NCBI GenBank assembly: GCA_001599915.1
Contig: BCIG01000024.1
Span: forward strand, 310,001-374,000
Direction of reading: 5' to 3'
Length of the DNA: 64,000 nt
DNA from: Symbiotaphrina buchneri
Lineage: Eukaryota > Ascomycota > Symbiotaphrinales > Symbiotaphrinaceae
Shown: piece by piece, positions 33,319 to 46,222 of the stretch
Layout of the letters: the number at the start of each line of letters is the position of its first letter
Position numbering within the stretch: position 1 is the stretch's first letter
Notes under the pieces: model-generated
Databases searched by the model: none
Seen by the model: the letters and a program-made list of their open reading frames with translations, nothing else
What the model was told of the DNA's origin: nothing
Program-made: the position numbers and the translations under genes

Positions 33319-33802
33319 ATGGCGCCTCTTCGCTCTTCGGCGGTCGTACGCTGTACCCGTCCCCTTCTTTTCTCCACGTCAAGAGCCGTCGCGGTCTCGC
33401 CTGTCCAGACCCGGGCGGCTAGCAGCGCACATGAAGACCACTATGATCCACCTACCGGTTGGCTTTGGGGCATCCCTCCGGGCGAGCAACCGAAAAAGGA
33501 GGGATGGGAGACGGTCTGGGTGTACGGGTTCTTCGGCAGCCTGATTGCGGGAGCCGTGGCATATGCCTATAAGCCAGATACCTCGTGCGTGTAGCCCTTT
33601 GCCATCCAATCCGAGGTCACAACGCTGTTGCCCGACCGGCCCCCCATTAATATTACTACTGTTGCTGTTTGACGATTCACCTTACGGGCTCTCGCTGACA
33701 TGCTCTCCACTATGTAGGATACAAACATGGGCATTGGAGGAAGCCAGGCGGAGGTTAGAGGCTGAAGGCATACTACCGGATCCGTCGAGTGCGCGGAAGT
33801 GA
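33319..33802 (+). CDS. Mitochondrial complex I ESSS subunit (NDUFB11-like)
   Basis: Exons 33319-33584 and 33718-33802; 116 residues. An Arg/Ser/Ala-rich presequence (about 1-33) suits mitochondrial import. The conserved core has DPPTGWLWG, EGWETVWVYGFFG and a membrane segment (about 66-85), then a short charged tail with WALEEARRRLEAEG. This pattern matches the ESSS accessory subunit of NADH:ubiquinone oxidoreductase in the membrane arm. The size is typical of fungal members. Both splice sites are canonical and phase 2. Confidence 0.85.
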
Positions 33803-34620
33803 GGCATAATGCGAGGATGCGCGGAATTGCAAGGAGCTATACCGATTGCTTTGCTTGCTGGCAGATTAGAGAGTTGCTGTCTGTGGTTTGCTTTATGGAC
33901 TGGACTGGCGCGCTGTTCTTGGTCGCGATTGGGTGTCCCCGGATCATCGGGCCGGGGAAGGAGATATCAGCTGCCGTCCGTCAAGGCGTTGTTTGTAGTG
34001 TTTCGTCACCATTATAACTCCGAGGATACAGTGGAAAAATAGACTTTCCTCCCCAAGCCTCGTCTCCTTCAAGGCAAGAAATATTGGACATAGCACTCAA
34101 GGTCCAAATCTGTGGCCATTACACCACCACCGGAACGGCTCGCGATCTGCGATAACTGGCGCCTACCTTGTGGACCCGGATTTCCAAGTATCAAGATCAC
34201 AGATGATCCATGGACTAACTTATCACTGGCGATGAATACAGCACGCGTCACTTGTATATCATACTCTGAATTCATGTGTGATCTTGTCCGCTTCTGCAAC
34301 AGAAAAGTTTACGCCGATTCACGACAGAGACCAACTCTTTTCTCAAGATGATCCCGTTTCCTCCACTGCAGAGCTGAGACGCGTTGGTTAGGAGCAGACA
34401 CCAGGATCCGACTGAGGAACATATGCATAGAAACGCCCAATAGAGACAAAGATCCCTTTTTGCCTTCTCTTGTACATCAAGCCAGCACACGCGTCACAAT
34501 CAGTGTGCGCCCGAGGGAGGTAAGCACATATAGTGTTGTATATGAGATGATGGACTCAGCCGACAGTTTCCATTTATCCCGGCCTCGGAGTCACCTTCAA
34601 TACTCCTTACGACGTCTGCT
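33803..34620. other. Intergenic between convergent genes, 818 bases
   Basis: Shared 3' flank of the complex I subunit gene and pmcA. Short open frames only; nothing recognisable. Confidence 0.6.
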
Positions 34621-37600
34621 TTAACTCGAATGGACCTCAGGACTCTGACCAGGCGTAGAGACAGGGACCGAGGCATCCGCGGGTGCAGGAGTCAGTTCTG
34701 GTATCTGGCTAGGCGGTGTGGAACGCGACGTTAGATTATCCGTCGGGATCGGGTCCTTAGAGCTTGTAGCAGGATGGACTTCGATTCCGTCGTGAGAGCC
34801 CAGCTCACTTACCATACTAGCGGAGCCCAATAGCGCTCCTCGGTCATCAGCCCCGCCCGATGAATGATCGATGGGCGACCAACCAGCAATGCTGCCAGCA
34901 ACAATCCCAGCCATAGCCGCAGCAGGGCCAAAAGCCGAATTGGATCTCGACCGACCACGCCGGCGAGAGCGAGATTCAGGTGTGCCTGGCGTAGGAAATG
35001 GGGGAAATGCGATCTCGCCAGCTTGATCTCCATTGGGCGTTTGAGGCAAAGAATCGCTCCGAGATCTTGAACCACTCCTCGACCTTGGAAGGAGCGTTTC
35101 TCTCGGATGTTGTAGTTTGAACTTCATTGCGTTCAGACGGCCCCCGCGGACCTTCTTCAAGAAGGCAAGTTCCTCTCGGATTTCCTCCAGAGCCGGATTC
35201 CACTCGAAACGGCGATCGTCATCGGACACTACGAGTTGTGGCGTGGGTTTTCGGCGCCAACTGGCTGGGATCAAACGCCGTATCAGTTCATCAGGTATAA
35301 GTCGTATGATGACGGCGATGGGTATCGACAGTGCTCCCAGAACGATCGAATAACCCCACTGCGCCCCATTCAGCGGGGTCACAGAGAACGCGCGACCTCC
35401 GACGAAGACGATCAGAATCTGGCCACCCACTATGATGACATTGATGCCGATAAAGAAGTAATTGCGCATGATACCCTCAAAGATATTCAGCCGGTTGTCA
35501 AGGCGTCGATTACTGCTGGTATTAGCCTTTGCAACTTAGTACGCCAGAATGGGAGACCATACTTGTACTGATTGAAGATTTGCATCCAGACAAATGTGTT
35601 GAAAACCAAAGTCCTGAGTTGGTTTTGTTCGTGTTCAGTCTGATATGAGAGGATCTTCGCCCCTGCAAAGTTCAGTATGAAGGTTACAACCAGCTGGTAG
35701 ATCGCTTGGCCAATAATCATTTTCCACATGGTCAAGCTGATTAGAGGGGCAGACTTCGGGTCTGGGTGGCGATCAAGGACACTCGGAGTCGGAGGGTCCG
35801 TAGCTAGAGCCAATGCGGCGAATGTGTCCATGATGAGGTTCACCCATAGAAGTTGGACTGCCGACAACACAGAATTCTCGTCATCACTCGCGACAGCGGA
35901 CACAAAAGTCAATATGACGGCCGTGATATTGACCGTCACTTGGAACTGCCTATCAGTTACTATTGCCCAATACAAGCAGTGTCAACGGTTGGAGATACCT
36001 GTAGGAATTTCTTCACCGAATCGTTAACGGCTCGGCCCCACATGATGGCCTTGACAATCGAGGCGAAGTTATCATCCATGAGGATGATCGATGATGCCTC
36101 CTTTGCCACCTCGGTCCCGGAGATGCCCATAGAGAACCCGACATCTGCCGTCTTCAGCGCCGGCGCGTCATTCGTTCCATCTCCAGTCACGGCGACCGTC
36201 TCGCCCAACTCTTTCAGTCGCTTCACCAGTATCCGCTTGTCTTCTGGGCTAGATCGAGCAAGCACCTGCAAGCGAGGTATGATCCTGTCCATCTCGGCGC
36301 GGCTTAATCTTCGAAATTTGGATCCTTCCATAATCAAGCCGCCTGCTGTATATATCCCGCACTCTTCAGCTATGGCTCGAGCAGTGAGAATGTTATCACC
36401 TGTAACCATCCGCACATATACTCCTGCGTGCTGGCAAGTGCGCACAGCTTCTTTGACCCCATCCCGTAATGGATCTTGAATGCCTACGATACCGAGAAAA
36501 GTGAGGTCTCTGAACACATCCTCGAAAACAGCTTGACCAGATCCATCGGCTTCCGCCCTTGCCCCTTTAGGGGGCCATTGACTGAAATCACGATAGGCTA
36601 GGCCAATGGTTCGTAGAGAGCGTGAGGCGTATGCAGTAATGAGATCCCTCAGCGCTTTCGAATTGTCTTGTGTCAGAGAAGTCTCCTCTATACCATTCTC
36701 CGGTGCCCGAATAATAGAAATGCACTTTTCCAACAAGATTTCTGAAGCACCCTTTACAAGCATCCGATATTTCCCGTCGTTGATCTGAACAACAGTGGAC
36801 ATGCATTTCCTACGAGAGTCGAATGGCACAAGCTGGACAATCTTTGCATTGGACCGTTCAATGTTGACAGGCCCCATTCCCAGATGATCACGTGCGAAAG
36901 ACAATAGCGCAGTCTCAGTTTTTGATCCGATGAATGTCTGCACTCCATTTTCTTCTCCCTCAAAAGCGGTGGAATTGATGACAATCGATTCTCGGACCAA
37001 CGTCTGGCTCTCAGCGTCTAGTGCTGACACGAATTCAGCGACAGGCACATCATCTGCATCAGAGTCAGACATTGTTCGCTTGCCCTTGCTCCGTTGTTGA
37101 TCGCCAGCGCCGGTAGAATGTTGTCTTTCCCCGAAGCGTGATGTGGTCCCTATAGTTCCAGTAACGACTGTCATCCTATTCTGGGTCAAGGTTCCCGTCT
37201 TGTCTGAACAGACCGTTGTTGCATTGCCCATGGTTTCACAAGCGCGCAGCACTCGGACCAGGTTGTTATCTTTGAGCATCCTCGTGGTAGCAAAAGCAAG
37301 TGCCAGCGTCACTGCGAGAGGCAATCCTTCAGGGACCGCTACCACAACGACCGTTATGGCAACGATCAAGATCTGCAGAAAGTTTTGTGCTTTCTCCGAA
37401 GCTGATGCAGTACTGTGTCTGAGCTCAACGAGGAATTTGATAAACAGGACAACAAAAAGTAGTAATGCAGCAGCTCCCCCCAACTTGGCTATGTATTCGG
37501 CCAACAGGTTCAACTTGGACTGGAGTGGTGTTGTCTCACTCTCCTCCTGCAAACTCAACATCATCTTCCCATAACTGGAATTGACGCCTGTTGAAGTCAC

Positions 37601-38896
37601 AAGATATGTTCCAATGCCCTCCGTGACCTTAGCCCCTGAAAGAATGAATGGGTCCATCTTCCGTACATCCTCGTGGGCCTGAATCGCCCTGTAAACTTCA
37701 TCACCAGATGTCTTCCTGACCAGGTCCGATTCGCCGGTCGCAGAAGACTCATCACACTTGACGTTATGGCCACTTATAAACACACCGTCCGCAGGTATCA
37801 TGTCTCCCGGCTCCAAGTGAAGAACGTCGCCAACGAGAATATCATGCACAGATACCTCCTGAGATTTTCCGGAACGAATGACTTTGACCAATCTATCTTC
37901 CTTCTTCTTATTGAGCTTAACGAATTGGCGTTCTTTCTGCCAGTCGTTAGCTGCACCAACTACAACTACTATGATGACAGCAGCCATGATAGCAACGCCT
38001 TCAACCCATTCAATTGGCGCCTCGCCGTTCTTATGGCTCTGTCCAAAAGTCTGATATAGACCGAGGGCTAGTGAGATAACGGCAGCAATGGTGAGCAAGA
38101 TCAAGACCTTGTCATTGTAAGCCATCCAAGCAAGTTGAAATATACTTTTGGCCTTCTTCTCCGGCAAACGATTATCTTTGAAAATACGCTTCCGATCGAA
38201 GAAGCTCTCGTCCGAAGAATGCTTCGGCGGGGAAGGTGGTCGAGAAGTTTTGCCTTCGGCCACTGTTCGCTCAGCCGCCCTCTCCGGTTGCACGGACGCT
38301 GAGGCCGCTTGTGTTGCTGTTTCGAAGGATACACTGTCAGTCAGTCGTGTTTCATCCACACTAAGGCCCGTATGTCTGTCTGTTCGTAAGCCCTTCTCAA
38401 GGCCGGCGAGTCCGCCCAAAGCATGGAACGCTCCTAGGCTTTTAGGATTGATCAATTTCCCCAGTTGACCTGGGGAAAAGGCGAACTTGTTATCCTCGAC
38501 ATGGAAATCTGCTTCCGTCCCAGGGTCTGGGGTCAGCGCTTCCTCGTCAGATATGATGGCCTCGTTGCTATTATATGTATCTGTATGTGATTTTCCACCT
38601 TGAACCGACTGTGGAGGGCTAGGAAGATATGTCTCCCCGCCAAAGGATGAGGAGGGGTGGCTGTCAACGTCCGAATCTACTGAATTCCCGCGAGAGCGCA
38701 ATCCTGGGACCGATAGGTAGGTTTGAGGCTGTTCATTGCCCCTAGATGTAGGAGAGGAGACGTTGTGTGGAGATATAGGTCGACCATCAGACCTGTCTGC
38801 TGTTGTTGACGTGGGAGACTCAGGCGAAAGGCGAGCTCGACGATGTGATGTCTGTGGTGAAGCCGGGGATGGCGGATCGGGCTGTGTCTGATGCAT
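34621..38896 (-). CDS. pmcA: P-type calcium-transporting ATPase, Pmc1/PMCA type
   Basis: Exons 35999-38896, 35563-35945 and 34621-35512 (minus strand); 1390 residues. A long disordered N-terminal region (about 1-235, Ser/Pro-rich) leads into the P-type core: CDESSATGESD actuator loop (near 380), PEGLPLAV in membrane helix 4 (near 522), the phosphorylation site CSDKTGTLT (D565), and the hinge TGDGTNDAPAL (near 905). The C-terminal membrane helices follow across the two introns, with a basic and Ser-rich tail. It pumps Ca2+ out of the cytosol, in fungi mainly into the vacuole (Pmc1), downstream of calcineurin and Crz1. The Pmc order of motifs and the long N-terminus set it apart from Pmr1 (Golgi) and the sodium ENA pumps. 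All splice phases agree; no sign of damage. Confidence 0.95.
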
Positions 38897-41076
38897 TCAA
38901 TCAGTGACCCTCGATACTGAAGGACGTGTTGGAAAGACCCACGGTAGAAGTATCGATTGTGATGGTAGGAGCTCGTTGCCGACGAGAAGATGCGGGAACG
39001 GTCGAGCCCTGACCAGCCGCATCATCCATCTTGACACGCTTTGCGGCTCGCTGGCACGGGGAGCTTTCCGTTACATGCAATGGAGGTCAATACAGAGTTG
39101 TTGGGATCCCAGTATCAAGCGAAGCCAGAGGCGAGGAAACATAGAAACAATATGAACGAATCCCCCGTGTAGAGTTTCTCGACATCGGTATGCCTCGCAG
39201 AAGGGAACGTGTAGACCGTGGCGTTTGCAGGAGCCTCGCCGTGGTAAGATAACAGTGGGTCGAGATAATCAGGATTGACCCTTGCTGTAGTATGGTGTCC
39301 GCAGAAACTCCATCTGATCTACTGGTCTTCCACTGTGCGGGTGAGCCTTATCGACGTCAAGAAGCGGAAGTCGCAATAGGTAGTCGGGCGCTTGACGTCC
39401 CTAAGCTCAACGTGGACTTCCACCTCGCGTCACATCAAACCCAGCGTCCAGAAAAGCTAGGTTGAGGAATGTGAGCGTGGACGGCTTCAGGGCAGCAGTA
39501 GGGCCGGCAAGCTGTCTCTCTCCGCGCGAGAAATAGCAGCAGTTGGACACGGTCGAGACGAGCTTCTAGCCTTCAAAGCTCAAGGGCCACGCGAATAAAG
39601 TGCAGAGAATAGGAAGGCGGTCCAGCAAGCCACCAGCGAGTGTCGAATCAGCAGGACGACCAGATGGGGTACCAGAGAGAGGACCGAATGGTGCAAGATA
39701 GAAGCAGCTATCGGTGTGACTTGCTCATAAATAAAGTGCGGTGTCTCGACAAGAGGTCTCGCAGCCAAGACGGCATCCGCGTGCAAGCTAGGACGATGAT
39801 CTATCCAGAGCCGGGAAAGGGGGCATACTCAGATGCGCACCGACAGGTTATCACGGAGTGGGGAGAGGAAGAGGAAGAGAAAGAGAGAAGGAACAAGAGC
39901 CAATGGCAGGTCCCCGCCAGATGAAGGAGAACTAAACGGTTGCAGAAGGAGCAGAAGGAGCGACTTGAGATTTTGACAAGGAGACAAGATCCATCGAATA
40001 TTATTATTTTCCCGACTTCTACCAATCCCGTCATGCCCCTTGGTGGAAGCAGTGGTAAGGTACCTTGTTACTTGGTAGCGAACCTGCACAACAATTGTGG
40101 CTATGCTCTTGGCGTTCCCGTCCGTGATCCTTAACGAGTTAACTTACCTTACTTTACCTTAAGGTACCTTATGGGAGGCCTCCCAAGGAAGGAGCGACTA
40201 AACAAAAGCACGCCGAGTTTACCAGCGAGGACAGTACCCCAACGAAGGAAAGATACCTGAGTAAACGATGATTGACCGATCAAGAACCGGGAGTATCAGT
40301 ACCCTACGTGAAAGCATCATGGATCATTTGAGGTGAGGTGACAATAAGGTAAGATACCTAAGGTACCAACTCGTACGCACCTTATTCGAAATAATTACCT
40401 TACCTTAGTGGTACCTTAACCTTCCGTGTCAACGGAATTCGAGCTCTAAGCTTAACAAGGAGCTACTTGCCTGTTATGGCAAAGCGAAGGTACGGCAGCA
40501 GACTAAGGTAACGTACATATATGATAAGGTTTCGTAGATAAAGGTACAGACAGACCTCCCCGACGTCCTACTATCGCGGATAATACACATGCCTGAGGTA
40601 AGGTAAAGTAGGATACCGGTAGTGGTGAGATACTCCGTCCTTCGTAGGTAATGCCATTGTATTGAATGGACCTTCAATCTTCTTATTTACGGACTAGGTA
40701 CCTTGGTCAAACAGTGTGCTGGCAAGAGGCCGCATTCGTAATCCGGTACTCCGTACAGCGAGCCTACCTTACTACCCGTGCATCCGTATGGGGCGTCATC
40801 CATCGGCTGGCCCATCTTATGCGAGCTGACTGGGACAGGCCGGCAACGAGCGCATAAGGCAGCCAACCCGGCAATTGACCCCGCCGTTTCTCGATCATAA
40901 GACTCACGTGGCGCCCGAAAACCGCCAGATCGCTGCTACGTCCATCTTTGAGAGAAAAGGGTGCTAGCGACCACTTATCTGCCGTACTTACGTCTGCCCC
41001 CGAATATCACCGGCGCAGCTTGGATACGCTCCTCACCGACCATTTTACCTCCATCAGCACCACGCTGCGGGAGGTC
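38897..41076. other. Gene-free 2.2 kb divergent region
   Basis: Promoters of pmcA (minus) and the cyanamide hydratase (plus). No gene is supported; short open frames (for example 39640-39924) have no recognisable features. Motif clusters of TACCTTA type occur at 40056-40070, 40141-40171 and 40345-40420, and TACTCCGTA words at 40630 and 40745. Confidence 0.6.
40141..40171. repeat. TACCTTA/TAAGGTACCTTA palindromic cluster
   Basis: Direct CTTACCTTACTTTACC units run into the palindrome TTAAGGTACCTTA. This cluster lies in the pmcA/cyanamide hydratase promoter space and is a clear example of the two-orientation motif. Confidence 0.8.
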
Positions 41077-41932
41077 ATGGCAGATCCGGTCAAAGAGTAT
41101 GGGTTCAAGGCGGTGCCCCGTGACCCGAAGATCATCCTCAAGGGCCAGACCAAGATCAAGGCCCCTTCTCCAGTCATGGTCCATGACATCGCCGTGCCAA
41201 ACACGCCCTTGGTCAAGAGCGTCATGGAATATGCGAAAGCCCAACTGCCCGAACCCACCTTCAACCACAGCCTGAGAGTGTATTATTATGGTATCAGCTT
41301 CCACATCGACGCGGCGACAGCTGCTGAATTCTTGCGGTGGCTGTGCGGCATAGAACCCTTGTTGTCGCTGACGATGCACAGGCAAAGCCATTGCCCAGGA
41401 ACAGTTTCCGCATTGGTCCTTCACGGATGATACGTACCTGCTTGCTTGCCTCCTGCATGATATTGGGACGACGACCCAGAACCTGCATGCAACGTTGATG
41501 TCCTTTGAATTCTACGGGGGTCTTATCGCACTCAATCTGCTCCACAGTGAACTCCATGCGCCAAAGGCCCAGGCAGAGAGCGTGGCTGAAGCCATCATTC
41601 GACATCAGGACCTCGGAAGCACAGGGACTATCACCACGATCGGTCAGCTAATACAATTAGCCACTATATTCGGTGCGTAGTTTGGCACGTCGCGCGCCAG
41701 TCCCGCTCTGCTGACCTCTATTCGGATGGCAGACAATATGGGCGACTTCATTCATCAGGGGACGATCGATGACGTGACGGCCCACTTCCCTAGAAAGAAA
41801 TGGTCTTCTTGCTTTGCGGCTACGATCCGGAAGGAGAATGAACTGAAGCCGTGGGCCCATACTACTGCTCTGGGCGAAGAGGACTTTCCAACTGGCGTCT
41901 TGAACAATAAATTGATGGAGCCGTACGAGTAG
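41077..41932 (+). CDS. Cyanamide hydratase (HD-domain hydrolase family)
   Basis: Exons 41077-41290, 41382-41672 and 41733-41932; 234 residues. It carries the HD-domain metal ligands: a first His in FNHSLRVYYYG (about residue 64), the LLHDIGTT motif (H and D, about 105), and a further His in IRHQDLG. The N-terminal MADPVKEYGFKAVPRDP and VPNTPLVKSVMEYAK blocks match fungal cyanamide hydratases, which convert cyanamide to urea. The closest known relatives are fungal and yeast (Ddi2/Ddi3) enzymes; the true cellular substrate of many members is unknown. I chose ATG 41077 as the family start, though the frame is open further upstream. Confidence 0.88.
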
Positions 41933-42086
41933 AGGAGAGGGGAGCCATCATCACAATGCAGGGCAAATGACAAGCCGCTATTAGGCTAGTCCCGGTTCGG
42001 AGCCGATGTATGATTCGAAGCTTCAATGAGGTGGCATCTGCACAGCTCGATTAATGATTCAAAGTCTCTTGAGAAACATCAAACAG

Positions 42087-45000
42087 TTACTGCTTGACAT
42101 TCCAGATAGCCAACGTCTCCCCCGCGTTGCCCTTTTTGCTCCTCCTTCGACCCATTTCCTCGCCCATTTGAAGGACTGCCTTGCTCGAGGCTGCTAGAGC
42201 ATCCACGAGTTCAGCCATGCGGCCTGAAGCGATGAAGCATGCCCCTAGGTCTGAACCTTCCGCTGCTATAAGGGTTGACAGATCCATACATCTAAGCAGG
42301 TAACTGGGGTTCAGAATCAACCCTGCCGCATGCATCACTGTATGATATGCCATTGTGACCTCAGGGAGGTACATATTTCTAATCTCATCCAGTTTTTGGT
42401 CTTCGCCTGAAGCATCTGTGAGCAGGATCGCGGGCAATACAGGCAGAGCAGCACTGTACGCACCCAGATAAGGCTGTAGCAACCAACCTTGGAACAATGG
42501 TTGAACAGCGAGCTCAATCCTCTCAAGAGCGCCCTCCATTGCAGTCTTGGAGTCCCGCTTGTAAGATACGTCGGCCCTGGGCGGCGCAACAGTCAGCTGT
42601 TTGAGCGCCATTGATAGTTCACGCTTACTGACCTCGATACTTGACTTGAAAACTTTGTCCAATCCTCAAGCGGATCCAGGGCATGCATGAAATGCTCGAA
42701 CTGCCCATAGATCTTAGCTTGCTTCCGGACTACTTGTTCGAGCAAGGCGTCTTCAGAAGGGAAATGGGAACGGTCGGCATTAATTGGCTGGGCAGTCCTT
42801 CCTTGCGTTCGGAGTCTTCCATGATATGGCCTAATATCTTCTTTCTCCGGTTCAGCCGACTTAGTGACATCTATCGCCCTGCCGAGGATAGACGCTGTTT
42901 TGGTAGTGGAAACGAGAGAAAGTGGTACGCGTTGACTTAGTTGACGCGCGCTTGCCAGTCTTCTCCCTCCTGTGGAAGAGTGAGTCTTACAAGTTTCCAC
43001 AAACGCGAATCTGCAATCCGAGGTTGAACTTACGCAGGAAAATGGTATACAGCTCTGTGCCAGCGCTCAATGTCTCTAACCAGTGGCCTTCCAGGAGTAA
43101 ATACCATTCCAAGCTGCGGATCAGTAGCTCTTCGTCAACGCGGATATCATTCTGGAGAAATTTGTTCTTTAGGCGCCGAACATTTCTGAATAGGAAAGAG
43201 AGTTTGTCGTCTCCATCCACGAGCTTTCGACTTCCAAGCCTTTCGTGCCGAATTGGAAGCGGGCTGCCAGACCCTTCGTCCATAATCATACCCGTTTTCG
43301 GGGGAAGCAGCAACGCCTTCTGCTCGTTGCGGTACGTGGAAAGCTGCCTTGAGAACTGCGATCTGACAATAGCTACCACGTCAATGTCCAAATCCTTCAT
43401 CAGTTGTAAGTGCTGTCGCCTCTCAGTTGGATCCACAACATCGACTAGGGCTCTACCCAGGGTCACTTCCATTGTGATTCTTGATAGACGTGATGCATAA
43501 AGAGGTATGAGCATGGTTTTCCGTATCCTGCGGAGGAAGTCGATGTATGCGACGATGATGCACTCCAGCACTGACCGACGGTCGCCTTCCCCAATGTCCA
43601 TACCCAAATCCTGGTAAAGAAGGAGCATATGCGTGATGATACGAAGACTGTCATGATCGGTTGGGTCGAAGTACGCAGTACCCCGTTCTTCAAGTGTCGC
43701 AATGTCCAAAGGCGAAAGAATGTCGGCAACTACAGAGCCTGCACTGGCAGCCCTACAGATAGCAGTGCCTTGTTGATAAGCAAAATCATAGAACTGCTTG
43801 GCAACAAGCGCCCCTTGCAGTTGTTTCACGGGCTTTCTTGCCTCTGTCTTCGTAGACCCCTGAGACATGAGCATTGATACAATCTGCGAGCCTGCATTGG
43901 TATTCGCCTCGGAGAACTTGAGCGCATCCGTCGGATAGAATTCTCTGCCTAGTCCGGGAGGGATCTTCTCAGGAAAGTGTGTCACAACATATTCCTCGAA
44001 TTGCTTTTGAAGCAAGGCGTTATAATGGACGAAAAGATGGTCATCCCAGCTCTCGCACACAGAAACCGCGGGTTGAACATCGCCGCCTAGGACCGCATAC
44101 ACAGCCTTTTCATGTTCGCTCAGCCCTGAAGATCTTGCCACGGCAATGCACATTCTTCGCCAGAGCCACGATGAACGAGACCTATCTTCACCCGTAGTTG
44201 AGCTATGAGACTTATCACCAGCGTCTCCATGATCCTGCCCCTTCGGCAGATCGGGGCCGGTCATATTAAGGGGAACCGACATCAGCGGGCTCCACGGAGG
44301 CTCAGCACCATGCATGCTGACAGCCCTCCAGACTTCCACTCTCTCTTTACAGTAGTCTCGAATCTCTTTCCAGCTCTTGCCTCGCCGAAGCATGTGCCAG
44401 CAAGCTAACCATAACGCCTTCTCAAAATTCTGGTCCTCGTAGGCGAGGTCTCGCCCCTGCCTTGTCACTGCATCCGGGTCCAGCTCGGTCACCAGAGGAC
44501 TGGCAGCATCCGACAACGAGGTGCCGAGGGGCCGCGAGATAGTAGTAAGCCTTTTTTGCTTTTTGATGGCCTCTTTGGTATGCAACCAACCGTGCGCCCA
44601 CAGACCTCTCCCACGATCAGCCTCAGCCTCGAAGCGTTCCACAATTGACTCTATATCTTCATTTGACCTGTCCGCTGATCGAGTCAACCACCGAAGGACA
44701 TTGTGTCTCTCCTGCGCAAGGCCGTCTTCTATCAGGAAATTTTTCCATATCTGGAGCTCCGGAGAGAACCGATGAATCACCCCAACCTGCGACAAACGTT
44801 GCTTCTTATCTTTGACAAGATCTGTACCGGGTTTGACGTATTGAAGGCGAATAATAAGCTCAAACAATTCCCAGCTCTGCAGTTCGTCTGTAGTTTTCTG
44901 CAAGTCATCATGATGCCCGTGTGTTTCCTCACCGGCCTCGTTCCGGCCATCCACGCTATGCTCCCCTTGCGCGCGTCTCAGTGAGACACGAGAACCGGAA

Positions 45001-45394
45001 CGGTTGTAGTTTCGAAGAGCATGGTGTTTGACGCTTTCTAGGTTTCTCTGAACGAGGTTTCGATACTGCGCTGCCAATTGCATTGACCGGTCATATCTCT
45101 CTGCCGCGTAAGCTGCACGAGATGGATTCAAGGCATCCAGTTGTTCTGCAAATGCTTCTACTTGACGGCTTACGCGTTCTGCCACGTCCTGCAATGTGAG
45201 GTCCAGGTTTGAAGGGCCGTCAGAAACTGGGGTCTTCAGCAATCCGTCTTCTCTCTGCTGGTAAGTGTGGACTAGGCCTGATATTACATACCGTAGAGCT
45301 GCTCGTCTTCTTCCTCTGAAAGCATCATATCGTCGTCCTCATCGTCAATATCCGGGCCGTCCTGCATACCTTCGTCGGAGGGATCACTGGTCAT
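42087..45394 (-). CDS. nup84: Nuclear pore protein Nup84/Nup107
   Basis: Four exons on the minus strand: 45292-45394, 43034-45250, 42633-42969 and 42087-42576; 1048 residues. The first exon encodes an acidic start (MTSDPSDEG, then runs of D and E). The main part is alpha-helical, with conserved Nup84/107 blocks such as GTDLVKDKKQRLSQVGV, HNVLRWL, NFEKALWLACWHMLRRGKSW and WLETLSAGTELYTIFL. It is a scaffold nucleoporin of the Y-shaped complex on both faces of the nuclear pore. Intron 3 uses a GTCAGT donor (CGAG|GTCAGT) with a CTGAC branch, the only choice that keeps phase with good sites; it is the least certain junction. Confidence 0.85.
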
Positions 45395-46046
45395 GCTTCG
45401 GTCCTGCCTTGTCTACCTGAAGTAAGCTTCAACCGCTCTCGAAGACAGTGGGGGAATTTTTCTTTGAGCATAGAGCAGGGCACTGTAAAAGGCTTCTCAA
45501 AGATGACGCTAGATCTTGCAGATGAGTTCACCGAGACGCGGAGGTGGCCTACCGTTTCTCTTTCTCTCGACGGGCCATTCCCCGTGGATGTGGAGCGGAA
45601 GCGAATTGGTGAGAGTGGTGCCATAGAACTTTGATACGCAGCGGGGACGATCTCAGTTCTCAGGCCTTGACAGCGGGCGTGCACATGTGGTGCAAGGTAA
45701 GGTAGGTGCGGTAGGTGGTTAGCTCGGAAAGTAAGGTATTTGAAGCTATTATTGCACGGAGTATGGCGTTACAAATGACTATTGCCCCTGCAACTTGCAG
45801 CGAATGTACTTGTAGGTGTACATTTGTCTATAGAGATCTGCGGGCGGGTGACTGCAAGATGTCAGGTACACAGGCACGTTGTATAACTCCGTATACGCGT
45901 GCAACAAAGGAGTTCGTATCCTACCCTACCTAAGGTAGGTAAGGTACGAATTACCTTACCAGCCCTTAACCTTTCGGACAGTCCCAGTTGTTTTGCTGCG
46001 CTCACTGTCAACAGTACCGTAGTTCCCTACGAGGTATGGGACAGTA
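45395..46046. other. Intergenic, nup84 promoter region
   Basis: No gene seen. TACCTTA/TAAGGTA motifs are dense at 45690-45735 and 45921-45960. An inserted MITE follows directly. Confidence 0.6.
45921..45960. repeat. TACCTTA/TAAGGTA cluster in both orientations
   Basis: CTACCCTACC, CTAAGGTAGGTAAGGTA and TTACCTTACC units in 40 bases, just upstream of the MITE. Confidence 0.75.
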
Positions 46047-46222
46047 CAGTCGTACCCTTTCTATAAGCATAGAGCTCGTCAGGCAATGTTTATGCTTATA
46101 TCGGGGGTTATGCTTACAGCCAGGTCAATGTGCCTAGTAAATCAGAGATCAATAAGAAAATCGTATGCTTACAGCACGAAATATGCTTATATCCCTGTAT
46201 GCTTATAGAAAGGGTACGACTG
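46047..46222. mobile_element. 176 bp MITE, Tc1/mariner-type ends with TA target duplication
   Basis: Perfect 25-base terminal inverted repeats occupy 46047-46071 (starting CAGTCGTACCC) and 46198-46222 (ending GGGTACGACTG). Each end is flanked by TA (46045-46046 and 46223-46224), the target site of Tc1/mariner/pogo elements. It has no coding capacity, so it depends on a transposase elsewhere. Inside are five copies of a palindrome-like word ATGCTTAYA (near 46090, 46107, 46165, 46181 and 46199), the last being part of the right end. Intact repeats suggest a fairly recent insertion, but age cannot be judged from one copy. Confidence 0.8.

Noticed and set aside
33799-34042. Open frames after the complex I subunit
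   Set aside because: They are 3' flank; the ESSS protein ends at 33802 with typical length.
41495-41680. Separate short gene at the cyanamide hydratase exon 2 end
   Set aside because: It is simply exon 2 of the cyanamide hydratase read without splicing.
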